Part shown: positions 8,033 to 16,240 of the stretch, piece after piece
How positions within the stretch are numbered: position 1 is the stretch's first letter
How the letters are laid out: each line of letters starts with the position of its first letter
Assembly: GCA_015063035.1 (NCBI GenBank)
Contig: SUTG01000003.1
Coordinates: forward strand, 1 to 64,000
DNA from: Methanobrevibacter olleyae
GTDB lineage: Archaea; Methanobacteriota; Methanobacteria; Methanobacteriales; Methanobacteriaceae
Length of the DNA: 64,000 nt
Reading direction: 5' to 3'
Made by a program: the position numbers and the translations under genes
The notes under the pieces: model-generated
Seen by the model: only the letters and a program-made list of their open reading frames with translations
Databases searched by the model: none
Told to the model about the DNA's origin: nothing

Positions 8033-9202
8033 ATGAGTGATAACATTTTTGAAGGGCTTGATGAGATATTGCCTATGGATGATAATATCTTTAAGGATAA
8101 GAAACCTTTGGATCATCGTTTTTTACCTGATAACCTTCCACACAGGAAAGAGCAGATCACATCCATCGCAAGATATTGGGTAGAGGCATTAAAAGGAACT
8201 ACCCCATCAAACATTACCATTTATGGAAAGACAGGAACCGGTAAGACAGCCGCTGCAAAGTTTGCAAGAGAGCAATTGATTGAAGCAGCTCGTGACAAGC
8301 CAGTTACCCTTTCAGTGGAATATGTCAGATGCACAGATTTCAATACAGAGTATCAGGTGCTCACTTACCTATGTCAGAAGTTAGGAAGAGAGGTTCCAAA
8401 TCGTGGCTGGACAAAAGGAGAAATTGTAAATGCCTTTAGGGATGTCCTAAAAAGAAACGTCTTTGGAAGAAACCGTATCTTGATTGTTATTTTAGATGAA
8501 GTTGACATTCTTCTTGAAAAGGATGGTGACGGATTGTTGTATACCCTTACCAGGACAGACAACATTGCAATCCTGTCAATCAGCAATTACCTTAACTTCA
8601 AGCAATTCATTAAGCCTAGAGTTGCAAGCAGTCTAATGGATAAGGAGATTGTCTTCCCGCCTTATGATGCAGAGCAATTGGCAGATATCTTGAATGAAAG
8701 GTCTGAACTTGCATTTTATGAAAACACTCTTGAAGACAGTGTAATTCCATTATGTTCCGCTATGGCTGCAAAAGAGGAAGGGGATGCAAGATATGCACTT
8801 GACTTGTTGGAAAGTGCAGGAGACATAGCAATTGACAAGGGATCTGAAAAGGTTTTAGGCCAATATGTGCGTGAAGCCAAGGATGTCATTGAGTACAATA
8901 AGGTAAAGGATGTCATTGTCACATTGCCTACACAACAGCAAAGGGTTCTTGCAGCTATCTTAAGATTGACTCAGGAAGAAGAGGAAATCACTTCCGGTAA
9001 GCTATTTGAGGCCTATAAGGAGATTTCAAAAGGAGATGCTGTTACATATAGAAGAATCTTTGACTTTGTCAATGAGCTTGAGATGTTAGGAATCATTTCC
9101 ACAAACACAGTATCAAAAGGCAGAGCTAAAGGAAGAACCAATATCATTAACTTGCAAATTGACACTGATCTTTTGGAAGAGAATTTGTATAGTGTTTTAT
9201 AG
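8033..9202 (+). CDS. cdc6: Orc1/Cdc6 replication initiator
   Basis: Archaeal origin recognition and helicase-loading ATPase of 389 residues. Walker A GKTGTGKT is at about 65-72 and Walker B ILDEVD at about 153-158; sensor-1-like SISN follows near 180. The C terminus (about 300-389) is the winged-helix DNA-binding domain, with [20 protein letters not shown]. Start: GGGATGAT at 8022-8029 points to the ATG at 8033; an ATG at 7991 would add 14 poorly conserved residues. It lies directly beside a cluster of ORB-like boxes, its expected binding sites. A conserved hairpin element follows the stop codon at once. Confidence 0.95.
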   Translation: MSDNIFEGLDEILPMDDNIFKDKKPLDHRFLPDNLPHRKEQITSIARYWVEALKGTTPSNITIYGKTGTGKTAAAKFAREQLIEAARDKPVTLSVEYVRCTDFNTEYQVLTYLCQKLGREVPNRGWTKGEIVNAFRDVLKRNVFGRNRILIVILDEVDILLEKDGDGLLYTLTRTDNIAILSISNYLNFKQFIKPRVASSLMDKEIVFPPYDAEQLADILNERSELAFYENTLEDSVIPLCSAMAAKEEGDARYALDLLESAGDIAIDKGSEKVLGQYVREAKDVIEYNKVKDVIVTLPTQQQRVLAAILRLTQEEEEITSGKLFEAYKEISKGDAVTYRRIFDFVNELEMLGIISTNTVSKGRAKGRTNIINLQIDTDLLEENLYSVL

Positions 9203-9282
9203 CCCAGCTTTTCCGCTCCTTCGGAGCGCAAAACCTGGACCAAAATTTTTATCTCTAAATTTGAGTGAAAACTGTTTTTTCT
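9203..9282 (+). repeat. Post-stop hairpin element, copy A
   Basis: Starts immediately after the cdc6 stop. Outer arms CCAG (9204-9207) and CTGG (9235-9238), an inner stem CGCTCC (9214-9219) with GGAGCG (9223-9228) around a TTC loop, then GACCAAAA, a small CTC/GAG hairpin and a long T-run. The same architecture occurs at 14797, 14924 and 58976. Likely a 3' UTR/terminator RNA structure. Confidence 0.75.
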
Positions 9283-9337
9283 TTTTTTTTTAACAATTTT
9301 TTCAATTTATAATTATTTATCTTACGTATTCTCTCAA

Positions 9338-10414
9338 CTATTTATATTGTACTTTTAATATGTAATTCACATCCTGTACTCTGAAGTAATCATATTTCAA
9401 CTCACCATTTGAGATTAAATCATAGGTCATGTTCTTTGGAATGGCCACTAAAACGGTTTTAAAATCATCAATCCTATTTTTTGGAACATTGAAGTGTATG
9501 GAATAAATTTCACCGGATGAGTTTTCCAAATCCTCCATAAGGAAAGGATTCAATTCTATGAGTTCCTGATTCAACATTTTCCTATTTTCATTAGTTCGAT
9601 TCAGACTTTCTAAAATAAAGGAGGCACCGGTGTTTTTTACAGATTCATCGCTTATGAGATAGTAGTCATATTCATCCAATGATTTCTTATAGACTCTAAA
9701 GCTTTTACATAGCCAAAAGGACCTTTCATCATTTGCATGATCTCTCAAGCTTGGATCGCTGTCATGATTGCAATCCTCTTTTCTAATATAACCATCACCG
9801 GACAGTTCAAAGTCGTTGAAATTATACACAATAAAGCTTGAATAAAAATCACATTTAACGGTTCTATTCACGGTTACAATGTTATTATCATAAGTCTTAT
9901 CCCCATCATCATCAAAATCATTTCCCATCTCTATAGGCCTTATCTTGCTGTTTAAAGGGTAAATGGCCATTGAACTCATGACATTATCATTAAATAGATT
10001 TCCATCCACAAGGGAATCGTAATTGTTTTTTATCCTGATGAACTTCTTATAGGAAATAGCATTTGACATTATCATCTCATCACTTGCACTTTCACTGTAA
10101 AACTCACCATTTTCAACATTTTTCTTCTTGATTGCAAGTCCAGGGACAATGTTTTTCGATACGATTCCATTATCCAATCCCTCATCTTCCTCCCAATTTT
10201 CAGGATTTCCAGGATTATTCAAGAGATAATCGGATGATTCTACAGCGATTCTTTCAAGTGATTCAAGTTCCTCTTCACTTAGCATTTTTTCATTTAGCCC
10301 ATCACTTAAATTAGCCACCACTCCAATTATGAAAATAAGCAATATTATTGAGAGAAGCAGTTCGCTTGAGTATAATAGGCCCCATTGGTCTTTGATTATA
10401 TCCTTCATCATCAT
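9338..10414 (-). CDS. Pilin-like single-pass membrane protein, function unknown
   Basis: A 358-residue protein with a short charged N terminus (MMMKDIIKDQWG), one hydrophobic helix at about residues 16-35 containing SSELLLSIILLIFIIG, and a large polar external part. The G-x5-E start of the helix resembles type IV pilin-like N termini, but the classical processing site is not clear. No enzyme motif is recognised. It lies 6 bp after a similar membrane-anchored protein and TAGGAG overlaps that gene's stop as its ribosome site, so the two are translationally coupled. Likely surface-exposed partners or pseudopilins; that is inference. Confidence 0.6.
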   Translation of the reverse strand: MMMKDIIKDQWGLLYSSELLLSIILLIFIIGVVANLSDGLNEKMLSEEELESLERIAVESSDYLLNNPGNPENWEEDEGLDNGIVSKNIVPGLAIKKKNVENGEFYSESASDEMIMSNAISYKKFIRIKNNYDSLVDGNLFNDNVMSSMAIYPLNSKIRPIEMGNDFDDDGDKTYDNNIVTVNRTVKCDFYSSFIVYNFNDFELSGDGYIRKEDCNHDSDPSLRDHANDERSFWLCKSFRVYKKSLDEYDYYLISDESVKNTGASFILESLNRTNENRKMLNQELIELNPFLMEDLENSSGEIYSIHFNVPKNRIDDFKTVLVAIPKNMTYDLISNGELKYDYFRVQDVNYILKVQYK

Positions 10415-10420
10415 AAACTC

Positions 10421-11461
10421 CTAAAATTCGCTCATTCCATACTTGACCTTATGGCCATGAGGGTCAAGATATAAAATCTCATTCAATCCCTCTTCACTAT
10501 TGTAAATCACCTCGACTCCAGGATAGATATCATTGCTGAATATTACATGGTCTGCACCACAAGAGGAAACACGGCCAGTTTCATTGGTCTTTTGAGGATT
10601 TACAAATGTTTCAAAACCGTAATGCTCGCATCCGCCCTTTCCTTCAAGTCTGCATAGAAAACATGATCCGTCTCTGCTTTCATGATAATATCCATTATCC
10701 CTGCAGTTTTTCATAATCTTGCCATTCTCATCTCCATGATGCTTGTAAGGGTCATATGGACATTTTTTAATGATCAGTGGAGAGCTGGCATTCTCGTAAA
10801 AGGAGTAATTTTCAACGCCTTCATCCCTTAAGAATTCAGACAATGAATTTCCATAATTGTAAGAGCTGTCATTATAGGAAAGGCCAGAATATCCCTTTAG
10901 GTAAAGGATGGGAAGAGGATCCTTCAAACCGATGCAACTCACATCAGATGACACGATTCTTTCAAAGGAATATTCTCCCTTTATGCAATGGATATGGGTC
11001 TTGAATTTGTATGAGAAGGGATTTGAAGTGTTTTCAATAGCTATCAATGACGAATTTATTTGGATGTTGTGGTTTTCATAATATTGCCTGTTTTTCACCG
11101 ATAGCTTTTCATCAATGATTTCCTTCAAATCGCTTTTTGAGTCCAAACATGGCCTTTTGTTTTTAATGACCTCTTCACTTAGCTCTTCCAAGCCTTCATG
11201 TTCAATAAGTGGAATGTTTCTTATGTAGTCATTTACAATATCTTGGAAATTGTTGGATGAGATGATTTCATTATTTTCATCTTCATGGTTAATGGCCGTA
11301 TTCAAGACGACTATTGACAATATCAAAAAGCCAATCAGAATCAAGCTTGCAATGACAATTGCAAAATTTCCCTTCTCATCATTTGCTAATTCTCTTTTTA
11401 AGGTATCCTTTCCATATTTTTTATCCTTTTTAAATTGATTATTTTCATTGTTAATCTTCAT
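10421..11461 (-). CDS. Pilin-like membrane-anchored Cys-containing protein, function unknown
   Basis: A 346-residue protein with a highly basic N-terminal tail (about 1-30), then DEKGNFAIVIASLILIGF starting a single helix (about 30-52). An external domain follows, with a cluster of about eight cysteines near residues 240-310 (including CFLC and two single Cys) that could form disulfides or a metal site. The EKG-then-hydrophobic pattern resembles archaeal pilin-like or TadE-like anchors. It is the first gene of a tight two-gene unit with the next membrane protein. I do not recognise a characterised family. Confidence 0.6.
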   Translation of the reverse strand: MKINNENNQFKKDKKYGKDTLKRELANDEKGNFAIVIASLILIGFLILSIVVLNTAINHEDENNEIISSNNFQDIVNDYIRNIPLIEHEGLEELSEEVIKNKRPCLDSKSDLKEIIDEKLSVKNRQYYENHNIQINSSLIAIENTSNPFSYKFKTHIHCIKGEYSFERIVSSDVSCIGLKDPLPILYLKGYSGLSYNDSSYNYGNSLSEFLRDEGVENYSFYENASSPLIIKKCPYDPYKHHGDENGKIMKNCRDNGYYHESRDGSCFLCRLEGKGGCEHYGFETFVNPQKTNETGRVSSCGADHVIFSNDIYPGVEVIYNSEEGLNEILYLDPHGHKVKYGMSEF

Positions 11462-11910
11462 TGATAGCTTTATTATTAAAAATAATATTTATATCTTTCT
11501 CAATTTGAATTTTAATATTTTTAAATCATTATAATTTAATAAAAATAGTGTAAATTGCTTTTTCAATATAATTTTTCACTTTTGATATGATTTGGCAATT
11601 TATTGAAGTTTTCTATTGATTGATTACCTCATCGTTTTCATTGTTTTCTTGGAGTTTTTTATTGTTTGATTTATTTAGAGTTTTATTTCACTGATTTATT
11701 GAAAACTTAATTTCTTTAATAATAGTCATTTTACTTAAAACTTTATTATAGATGAATTATAAATAAAATAGTATTATAAGTAAAGATAATATTTATTAAC
11801 TAAAAGATTAATAAATATTTAAAAACTAGCAAAAGTTTAAAAAAATTATAGAAAAAAGTAAAGAGAAAAATTAATCATTTTTATCAAGCTTATTAATTAG
11901 GAGGAATTTA
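11462..11910. other. Intergenic between divergent genes
   Basis: A+T-rich sequence separating the leftward pilin-like pair from the rightward DUF35 gene. A TATA-like AATAAATATTTAAA near 11809-11823 and the ribosome site AGGAGGA at 11900-11906 serve the DUF35 gene. No RNA gene or credible frame is seen in the remainder. Confidence 0.5.
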
Positions 11911-12309
11911 ATGTCTGATACTGTAAGAACATGGCGTCATATCCAACAAAGATATAACCTTGTTGGATCCAAATGTACTACTTGTGGTCAAGTGTTTTTC
12001 CCACAAAGAGTAATCTGTCCTGATTGTAGAAGAAAAGGAAACATTGAAGATATCCAATTTTCAGGAAAAGGAAAGATATTTACCTATTCTGTAATTAGAA
12101 CACCTACTTCTGACTTCAAGAAAATAGCTCCTTATGCTGTAGCTATCATTGAGCTTGAAGAAGGTGCAAAAGTAACTGCACAAATCGTTGACGCAGATGT
12201 TGAGGATATTCAAATCGGAGACCCTGTGGAAATGGTCTTTAGAAAAATCCGTGAAGATGGCCCTGATGGTGTTATTTCCTACGGATTCAAGTTTAAAATT
12301 GTAAAATAA
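11911..12309 (+). CDS. Zn-ribbon OB-fold protein (DUF35)
   Basis: A 132-residue DUF35 protein: an N-terminal helix, a rubredoxin-like zinc ribbon with Cys at 22, 25, 36 and 39 (CTTCG and CPDCR), and a C-terminal OB-fold. In archaea DUF35 proteins act as acyl-CoA-binding scaffolds that channel acetoacetyl-CoA between thiolase and HMG-CoA synthase in the mevalonate pathway. Those two partner genes usually lie beside it but are not in this neighbourhood, so the gene is detached here. Strong ribosome site AGGAGGA and a perfect hairpin terminator downstream suggest a single-gene unit. Confidence 0.88.
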   Translation: MSDTVRTWRHIQQRYNLVGSKCTTCGQVFFPQRVICPDCRRKGNIEDIQFSGKGKIFTYSVIRTPTSDFKKIAPYAVAIIELEEGAKVTAQIVDADVEDIQIGDPVEMVFRKIREDGPDGVISYGFKFKIVK

Positions 12310-12320
12310 TTCAATTTTTT

Positions 12321-12350
12321 TAAATAGCTTTTCAGCTATTTATTTTTTTA
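12321..12350 (+). terminator. Hairpin terminator after DUF35 gene
   Basis: TAAATAGCT (12321-12329) and AGCTATTTA (12334-12342) form a perfect 9-bp stem with a 4-nt loop TTTC, followed by a run of T. It starts 12 bases after the stop codon. Confidence 0.75.
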
Positions 12351-12469
12351 TGAACCATTAGTAATACTTTTTTTTAAATTTTTATTAAAAGTAATACTTT
12401 ATATTTAGTTAAATTAAGATTAAAATTAATTATCATTGTTTAAAGATATTGTAAAATTATGTGATTATT

Positions 12470-13453
12470 ATGAGTTATGAAGATACTGCTGTATTGTTAT
12501 TAAGCCATGGGAGTACTCTTCCCTATGCAGAAGAAGTTTTTAAAAAGATATGCGCTAAGTTTAAGGAAGCGACAGAATTTGATGCTGAAGTAGGATACAT
12601 GAAAGTTGCAAAGCCAAACTTGCCACAAGCGATTAATATTTTAAAGGAGCGCAATCCTAACTTAAAACGCATTATAGCCACTCCAGTATTCTTGGCTGCT
12701 GGAATTCACACTAACATTGACATACCGATCATTCTTGGCCTTGAGCCTAAGGAAGTAGACCCAAGACAGCCTGATGGAAACTATCCTGAAGGACATTACT
12801 TATATGGCCTTGAAGAGGTTGATTTTGATGGAGACATTGATTTGCTCGGTCCTATAGGCCCTAATCCAAAGCTATTGAAAATAATCAACAATAAGATAAG
12901 CGGTGCACTTGAAGAGTCAAAGCTTGACGCAGATGCAAAAACAGGAGTATTGCTTGTAGTTCATGGAAGCAGATTGAATTACAGCAAAGAGTTCATTACA
13001 GATTTATTCGGACAATTTGAAGCACAATGCGATTATCCATGTGACTTTGGATTCATGGAACTTGTAGACCCTAACATTCCAACTTCAATCAACAAGCTTG
13101 TAAGCGAAAACGAAGTTGACAGACTGGTTGTCGTTCCAGTGTTCATTGCTCCTGGAGCACACACCACAAGGGACATTCCAACAATTTTAGGATTCATTGA
13201 AGATGATGGAACTGGCCATCACCATCACCATCATCATGACCATGGGCATTCTCACTCCCACGACCATGAACACTCACATGACCACGACCATGATCACGGC
13301 CATAGTCATTCTAATGGACATCATCACCATCATCATGGCCATGATGACGTGAAAATGGAATTTGATGGGGAAATATTATACCCAGACCCAATCTGTGATG
13401 ATGACATCCTAATCGAAATCCTTGAAGATATGGTTAAAGATGCTCTTGATTAA
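12470..13453 (+). CDS. cbiX: Two-domain CbiX/CfbA-like sirohydrochlorin chelatase with His-rich arm
   Basis: Inserts cobalt, or in methanogens nickel, into sirohydrochlorin for corrinoids or F430. Two CbiX repeats are visible: LLLSHGST (about 8-15) with PVFLAAGIHTNIDIP, and LLVVHGSR (about 165-172) with PVFIAPGAHTTRDIP. Methanogen CfbA is normally one domain of about 130-145 residues, so this is the long, duplicated form. A very His/Asp-rich stretch lies at about 250-292, likely a metal store or chaperone arm. Start ATG at 12470 follows the GTGATT ribosome site; the GTG at 12461 is part of that site. Whether it works with cobalt, nickel or both cannot be read from sequence. Confidence 0.88.
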   Translation: MSYEDTAVLLLSHGSTLPYAEEVFKKICAKFKEATEFDAEVGYMKVAKPNLPQAINILKERNPNLKRIIATPVFLAAGIHTNIDIPIILGLEPKEVDPRQPDGNYPEGHYLYGLEEVDFDGDIDLLGPIGPNPKLLKIINNKISGALEESKLDADAKTGVLLVVHGSRLNYSKEFITDLFGQFEAQCDYPCDFGFMELVDPNIPTSINKLVSENEVDRLVVVPVFIAPGAHTTRDIPTILGFIEDDGTGHHHHHHHDHGHSHSHDHEHSHDHDHDHGHSHSNGHHHHHHGHDDVKMEFDGEILYPDPICDDDILIEILEDMVKDALD

Positions 13454-13503
13454 ATCAAAGCTTTTTTAACTCTTTTTCTATTATTTTCTTCTTTTTTATA
13501 ATA

Positions 13504-13748
13504 TTTCTTATTTTCATTTTTGTAAGATTATTATTAATCTTTTTTTTAAATTTTTTCTTATTTTCATTTAGTAAAATTATTATTAACCTTTTTTTTTAAA
13601 TTTTTTCTTATTTTCATTTAGTAAAATTATTATTAATCTTTTTTTTTAAATTTTTTCTTATTTTCATTTTTGTAAGATTATTATTAAGCTTTTTTTAAAT
13701 TTTTTCTTATTTTCATTTAGTAAAATTATTATTAACCTTTTTTTAAAT
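13504..13748. repeat. Five-copy 50-bp tandem repeat array
   Basis: Five units with period 49-50 bp; the CTTATTTTCAT core starts at 13507, 13557, 13607, 13657 and 13706. Two variants alternate: one with TTTGTAAGATT (units 1 and 4) and one with TTAGTAAAATT (units 2, 3 and 5). Each unit has a long T-run. It fills most of the 358 bp between cbiX and the deaminase gene. No gene is seen there. Confidence 0.9.
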
Positions 13749-13811
13749 ATAATACTGAATCTGTCTAAATTCAAAATTAAATTTTTAAATATTATACACT
13801 AGAGGGATTTT

Positions 13812-14282
13812 ATGCATAAGAAGTTTATGGATGAAGCAATCAAGGAGGCCGAAATATCATTGTCTGAAGGTGGAATACCTATCGGTGCAGTTATTGTAAA
13901 GGATAATGAGATAATATCCAGAGGCCATAATAGGCTTATTCAGAATAATTCAGCAATTCTTCATGGTGAAATGGATGCAATTGAAAATGCAAAGGGCCTT
14001 AATTATGAGGATTATAGAAAATGCACCCTCTACACAACCCTTTCCCCTTGTCCAATGTGTTCAGGTGCCGTAATCCTTTACAACATTCCAAAAGTGGTTA
14101 TAGGTGACAACACAACCTTGATGGGTGCTGAAAATCTCTTGAAGGACAATGATGTTGAAATCATCGTTCTAAACGATTCAAGATGCAAGGAGCTATTTGA
14201 AAGGTTTGTATGTGAAAACCCAGGAGTTTGGGAGCATGAGCTTGCAAAGGTGGGAAACACTACAGAATTAAATAAACGATAG
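13812..14282 (+). CDS. Cytosine-deaminase-like zinc nucleoside/base deaminase
   Basis: A 156-residue CDA-fold deaminase. Zinc ligands are His51 with catalytic Glu53 (HGE) and Cys80/Cys83 (PCPMC). The motifs GGIPIGAV, RGHNRLIQ, TLYTTLSPCPMCSGAI-type and the C-terminal RCKELFERFVCENPGVW follow yeast Fcy1 cytosine deaminase closely rather than tRNA adenosine deaminase TadA, which has a different C terminus. Probable reaction: cytosine to uracil in pyrimidine salvage; guanine deaminase is an alternative. The ribosome site is AGAGGGAT just upstream. Its 3' end is part of a 42-bp tandem duplication that also supplies the next gene's ribosome site. Confidence 0.82.
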   Translation: MHKKFMDEAIKEAEISLSEGGIPIGAVIVKDNEIISRGHNRLIQNNSAILHGEMDAIENAKGLNYEDYRKCTLYTTLSPCPMCSGAVILYNIPKVVIGDNTTLMGAENLLKDNDVEIIVLNDSRCKELFERFVCENPGVWEHELAKVGNTTELNKR

Positions 14283-14332
14283 AAGTGACAGGTAGGAAAC
14301 ACTACAGAATTAAAGAAAGGATAGAAGTGACA
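14249..14332. repeat. 42-bp tandem duplication at deaminase stop / GNAT start
   Basis: Units 14249-14290 and 14291-14332 are identical at 39 of 42 positions. Unit 1 encodes the C-terminal VGNTTELNKR and stop; unit 2 is non-coding and contains AAAGGATAGAAGTGACA just upstream of the GNAT start, so the copy now provides the ribosome-binding region. Confidence 0.95.
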
Positions 14333-14334
14333 AT

Positions 14335-14796
14335 ATGGAATCAGTCATTATAGATGAAAAGGATGAAAGGTTCATTGAATTAACAAAGGAATTGGACAAT
14401 GAATACTTTATGAAATATGGGGATGTAGTTAAAAAATATGAGGGTTACAATGATTTGAAAGATCCCCATATAGTGATTCTTGCATTGAATTGGGGAAAGC
14501 CAATAGCTTGTGCAAGCTTTAAGTTATTTGATAATGACACAATAGAAATCAAAAGGGTCTATGTCAAAAGGAGATACAGAAGAAAGGGTATCGCATATAA
14601 GCTTGTAAAGCAGCTTGAAAAACTGGCCATGGAGGAGAACTTCAAATACTCCATAATAGAGACAGGCCGTGAAAATGAGGCAGCAATCAACCTATACAAG
14701 AAATTGGATTATGAAATCATCGATAATTTCGGCATCTTTGAAGGAGACGAACTGTGCATATGCATGAAAAAACAGTTCAAATCCCTGATCTTTTAA
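14335..14796 (+). CDS. GNAT family N-acetyltransferase
   Basis: A 153-residue GNAT-fold acyltransferase using acetyl-CoA. The pyrophosphate-binding motif is VKRRYRRKGIAYKLVKQL (about 79-96), with the preceding strand IEIKRVY, and the later strand YSIIETGRENEAAINLYKKLDYE, which is typical of motif B (given here as its key residues E-T-G and N-x-L-Y-x-K). The acceptor is unknown. It begins 52 bp after the deaminase stop, with its ribosome region inside the tandem duplication, so the two genes are probably co-transcribed. Two hairpin elements follow the stop codon. Confidence 0.85.
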   Translation: MESVIIDEKDERFIELTKELDNEYFMKYGDVVKKYEGYNDLKDPHIVILALNWGKPIACASFKLFDNDTIEIKRVYVKRRYRRKGIAYKLVKQLEKLAMEENFKYSIIETGRENEAAINLYKKLDYEIIDNFGIFEGDELCICMKKQFKSLIF

Positions 14797-14880
14797 TCCA
14801 AGCTTTTACTCGCTTCGCTCGTAAAACCTTGACCAAAATTTTTACCTCTAAATTGGAGTGAAGACTCGTTTTTCTAATTA
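14797..14880 (+). repeat. Post-stop hairpin element, copy B
   Basis: Begins directly after the GNAT stop. CAAG (14799-14802) pairs with CTTG (14828-14831) and TTTTAC with GTAAAA around a CGCTTCGC-type loop region; then GACCAAAA, an imperfect CTC/GAG hairpin and a T-run. Same order of parts as copy A. Confidence 0.75.
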
Positions 14881-14923
14881 TTTTACAATTTAAGAATATT
14901 TTTTATATTAAAAAAATCAAATA

Positions 14924-15000
14924 TCCAACTTTTACTCGCTTCGCTCGTAAAACCTTGACCAAAACTCTTTCCAATGGTTAGGAGCAATACTCTTTTTTAC
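14924..15000 (+). repeat. Post-stop hairpin element, copy C
   Basis: A second copy 44 bp after copy B, in the same orientation, sharing the TTTTACTCGCTTCGCTCG core and ACCTTGACCAAAA. The outer arm is one base shorter, and the second half is diverged but still ends in a T-run. It lies between the GNAT gene and thiL. Confidence 0.75.
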
Positions 15001-15043
15001 ATAAAGTATATTTTTTTATATTAAATGAAACAAATATCTTCAT

Positions 15044-16171
15044 ATGAAATCAAGCCAAATCAAAGTCTCTGAAATTGGTGAGAAAGGCCTTATTGAAAGA
15101 ATCATAGAAAAATCCAGAACATGTTCCTCTTGCGGATTTGAAACCGAAACAGATCTTTCCAACTTTGCCACATCAATTGGAGATGATTCTGCACTGACAA
15201 ATATCGACTTGGATGAAAATAGCTATTTGGTCTCTTCTATAGATATGTTGATTCAATCAAGTCATTTTCCAAAAGGCATGACTCATTTTCAGATGGGATA
15301 CAAGTCAGTAGTGGTCAATGTAAGCGACCTTGCTAGTATGGGTGCAGACAACATCGGATTCCTATTGAACATAGCCATTCCAAAAGACATGCTCTTAGAT
15401 GACTTTGACGATTTTGTATGTGGAGTCATTAGGGCCTGTGACAATTACAACATTCCTCTCATTGGGGGAGACACCAACGAGGCAAATGAGATAATAGTTT
15501 CAGGAACAGCCATCGGCAAGGTCGATAAGGACAAGGCATTGATGAAATACGGATTCGAAAAGGGAGACCTGGTTTGCATAAGCGATGAATTGGGATACGC
15601 TGCACTTGGTTTTGAATTATTGGCCCTTAAGGAAAAAGACCTAAATCTCTATCAGAAAAAGATAGATGAAATCAAGGAAATTGACCAAACAATAATTGAT
15701 TTGGCTCTTATAAAGGCATTGAAGCCTGAGGCAAAATATGATGAAGGCCATATCTTAAGGGAACATAATACAGCCAATAACAGAATTTCAGCAACAGACA
15801 TTACAGATGGCCTTGCAAGCGAATTTTATGAAATATTGAATTCTGATAAGAACTATTCCAATCTTAATGACAGCAATTCATCAAATTCCTATAGCAAAGG
15901 AATAAGAATCTATGAGGAAAAGCTTCCTGTAGATGATGAATTCAAGGAAATAGCCAATGTATTGGATTTAAGTTACCTTGACCTGTTCCTCCATGTGGGA
16001 GAGGATTTTGAACTTCTGTTCACAATAAACGAAGAACTAAAGGATCAATTGTCAAGAGAAATGAATTATTATGTCATAGGAGAAATAACTGAAAATAATA
16101 CAGTTGAAATAGTACTCTCAAATGGTCAAATTGAAAAAATAAGCTCAAGAGGTTATCAACATCTCAAATAG
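15044..16171 (+). CDS. thiL: Thiamine-monophosphate kinase ThiL
   Basis: Phosphorylates thiamine monophosphate to the active pyrophosphate with ATP. PurM-like fold. Motifs: SIGDDSAL (about 46-53), VSSIDMLIQSSHFP (about 64-77), NVSDLASMGA (about 97-106), the Mg-binding GGDTNEA (about 145-151) and ATDITDGLASE. Length of 375 residues is slightly above the usual 310-340, owing to a Cys-containing N-terminal insert (CSSCG near 26-30) and an Asn/Ser-rich insert near 270-285. A TATA-like stretch about 25 bp upstream and no ribosome site suggest a leaderless start. The next gene, amrS, is 69 bp downstream on the same strand. Confidence 0.9.
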   Translation: MKSSQIKVSEIGEKGLIERIIEKSRTCSSCGFETETDLSNFATSIGDDSALTNIDLDENSYLVSSIDMLIQSSHFPKGMTHFQMGYKSVVVNVSDLASMGADNIGFLLNIAIPKDMLLDDFDDFVCGVIRACDNYNIPLIGGDTNEANEIIVSGTAIGKVDKDKALMKYGFEKGDLVCISDELGYAALGFELLALKEKDLNLYQKKIDEIKEIDQTIIDLALIKALKPEAKYDEGHILREHNTANNRISATDITDGLASEFYEILNSDKNYSNLNDSNSSNSYSKGIRIYEEKLPVDDEFKEIANVLDLSYLDLFLHVGEDFELLFTINEELKDQLSREMNYYVIGEITENNTVEIVLSNGQIEKISSRGYQHLK

Positions 16172-16240
16172 GCAATGCTTAACCTTGATTAATTAATTTA
16201 TTTCATTCATAAGATTTTTAAAAATTCATCAGGTGTTTTT

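Noticed and set aside
13504-13748. Tandem array considered as a CRISPR array
   Set aside because: Units are contiguous without unique spacers and are low complexity; there is no cas gene.
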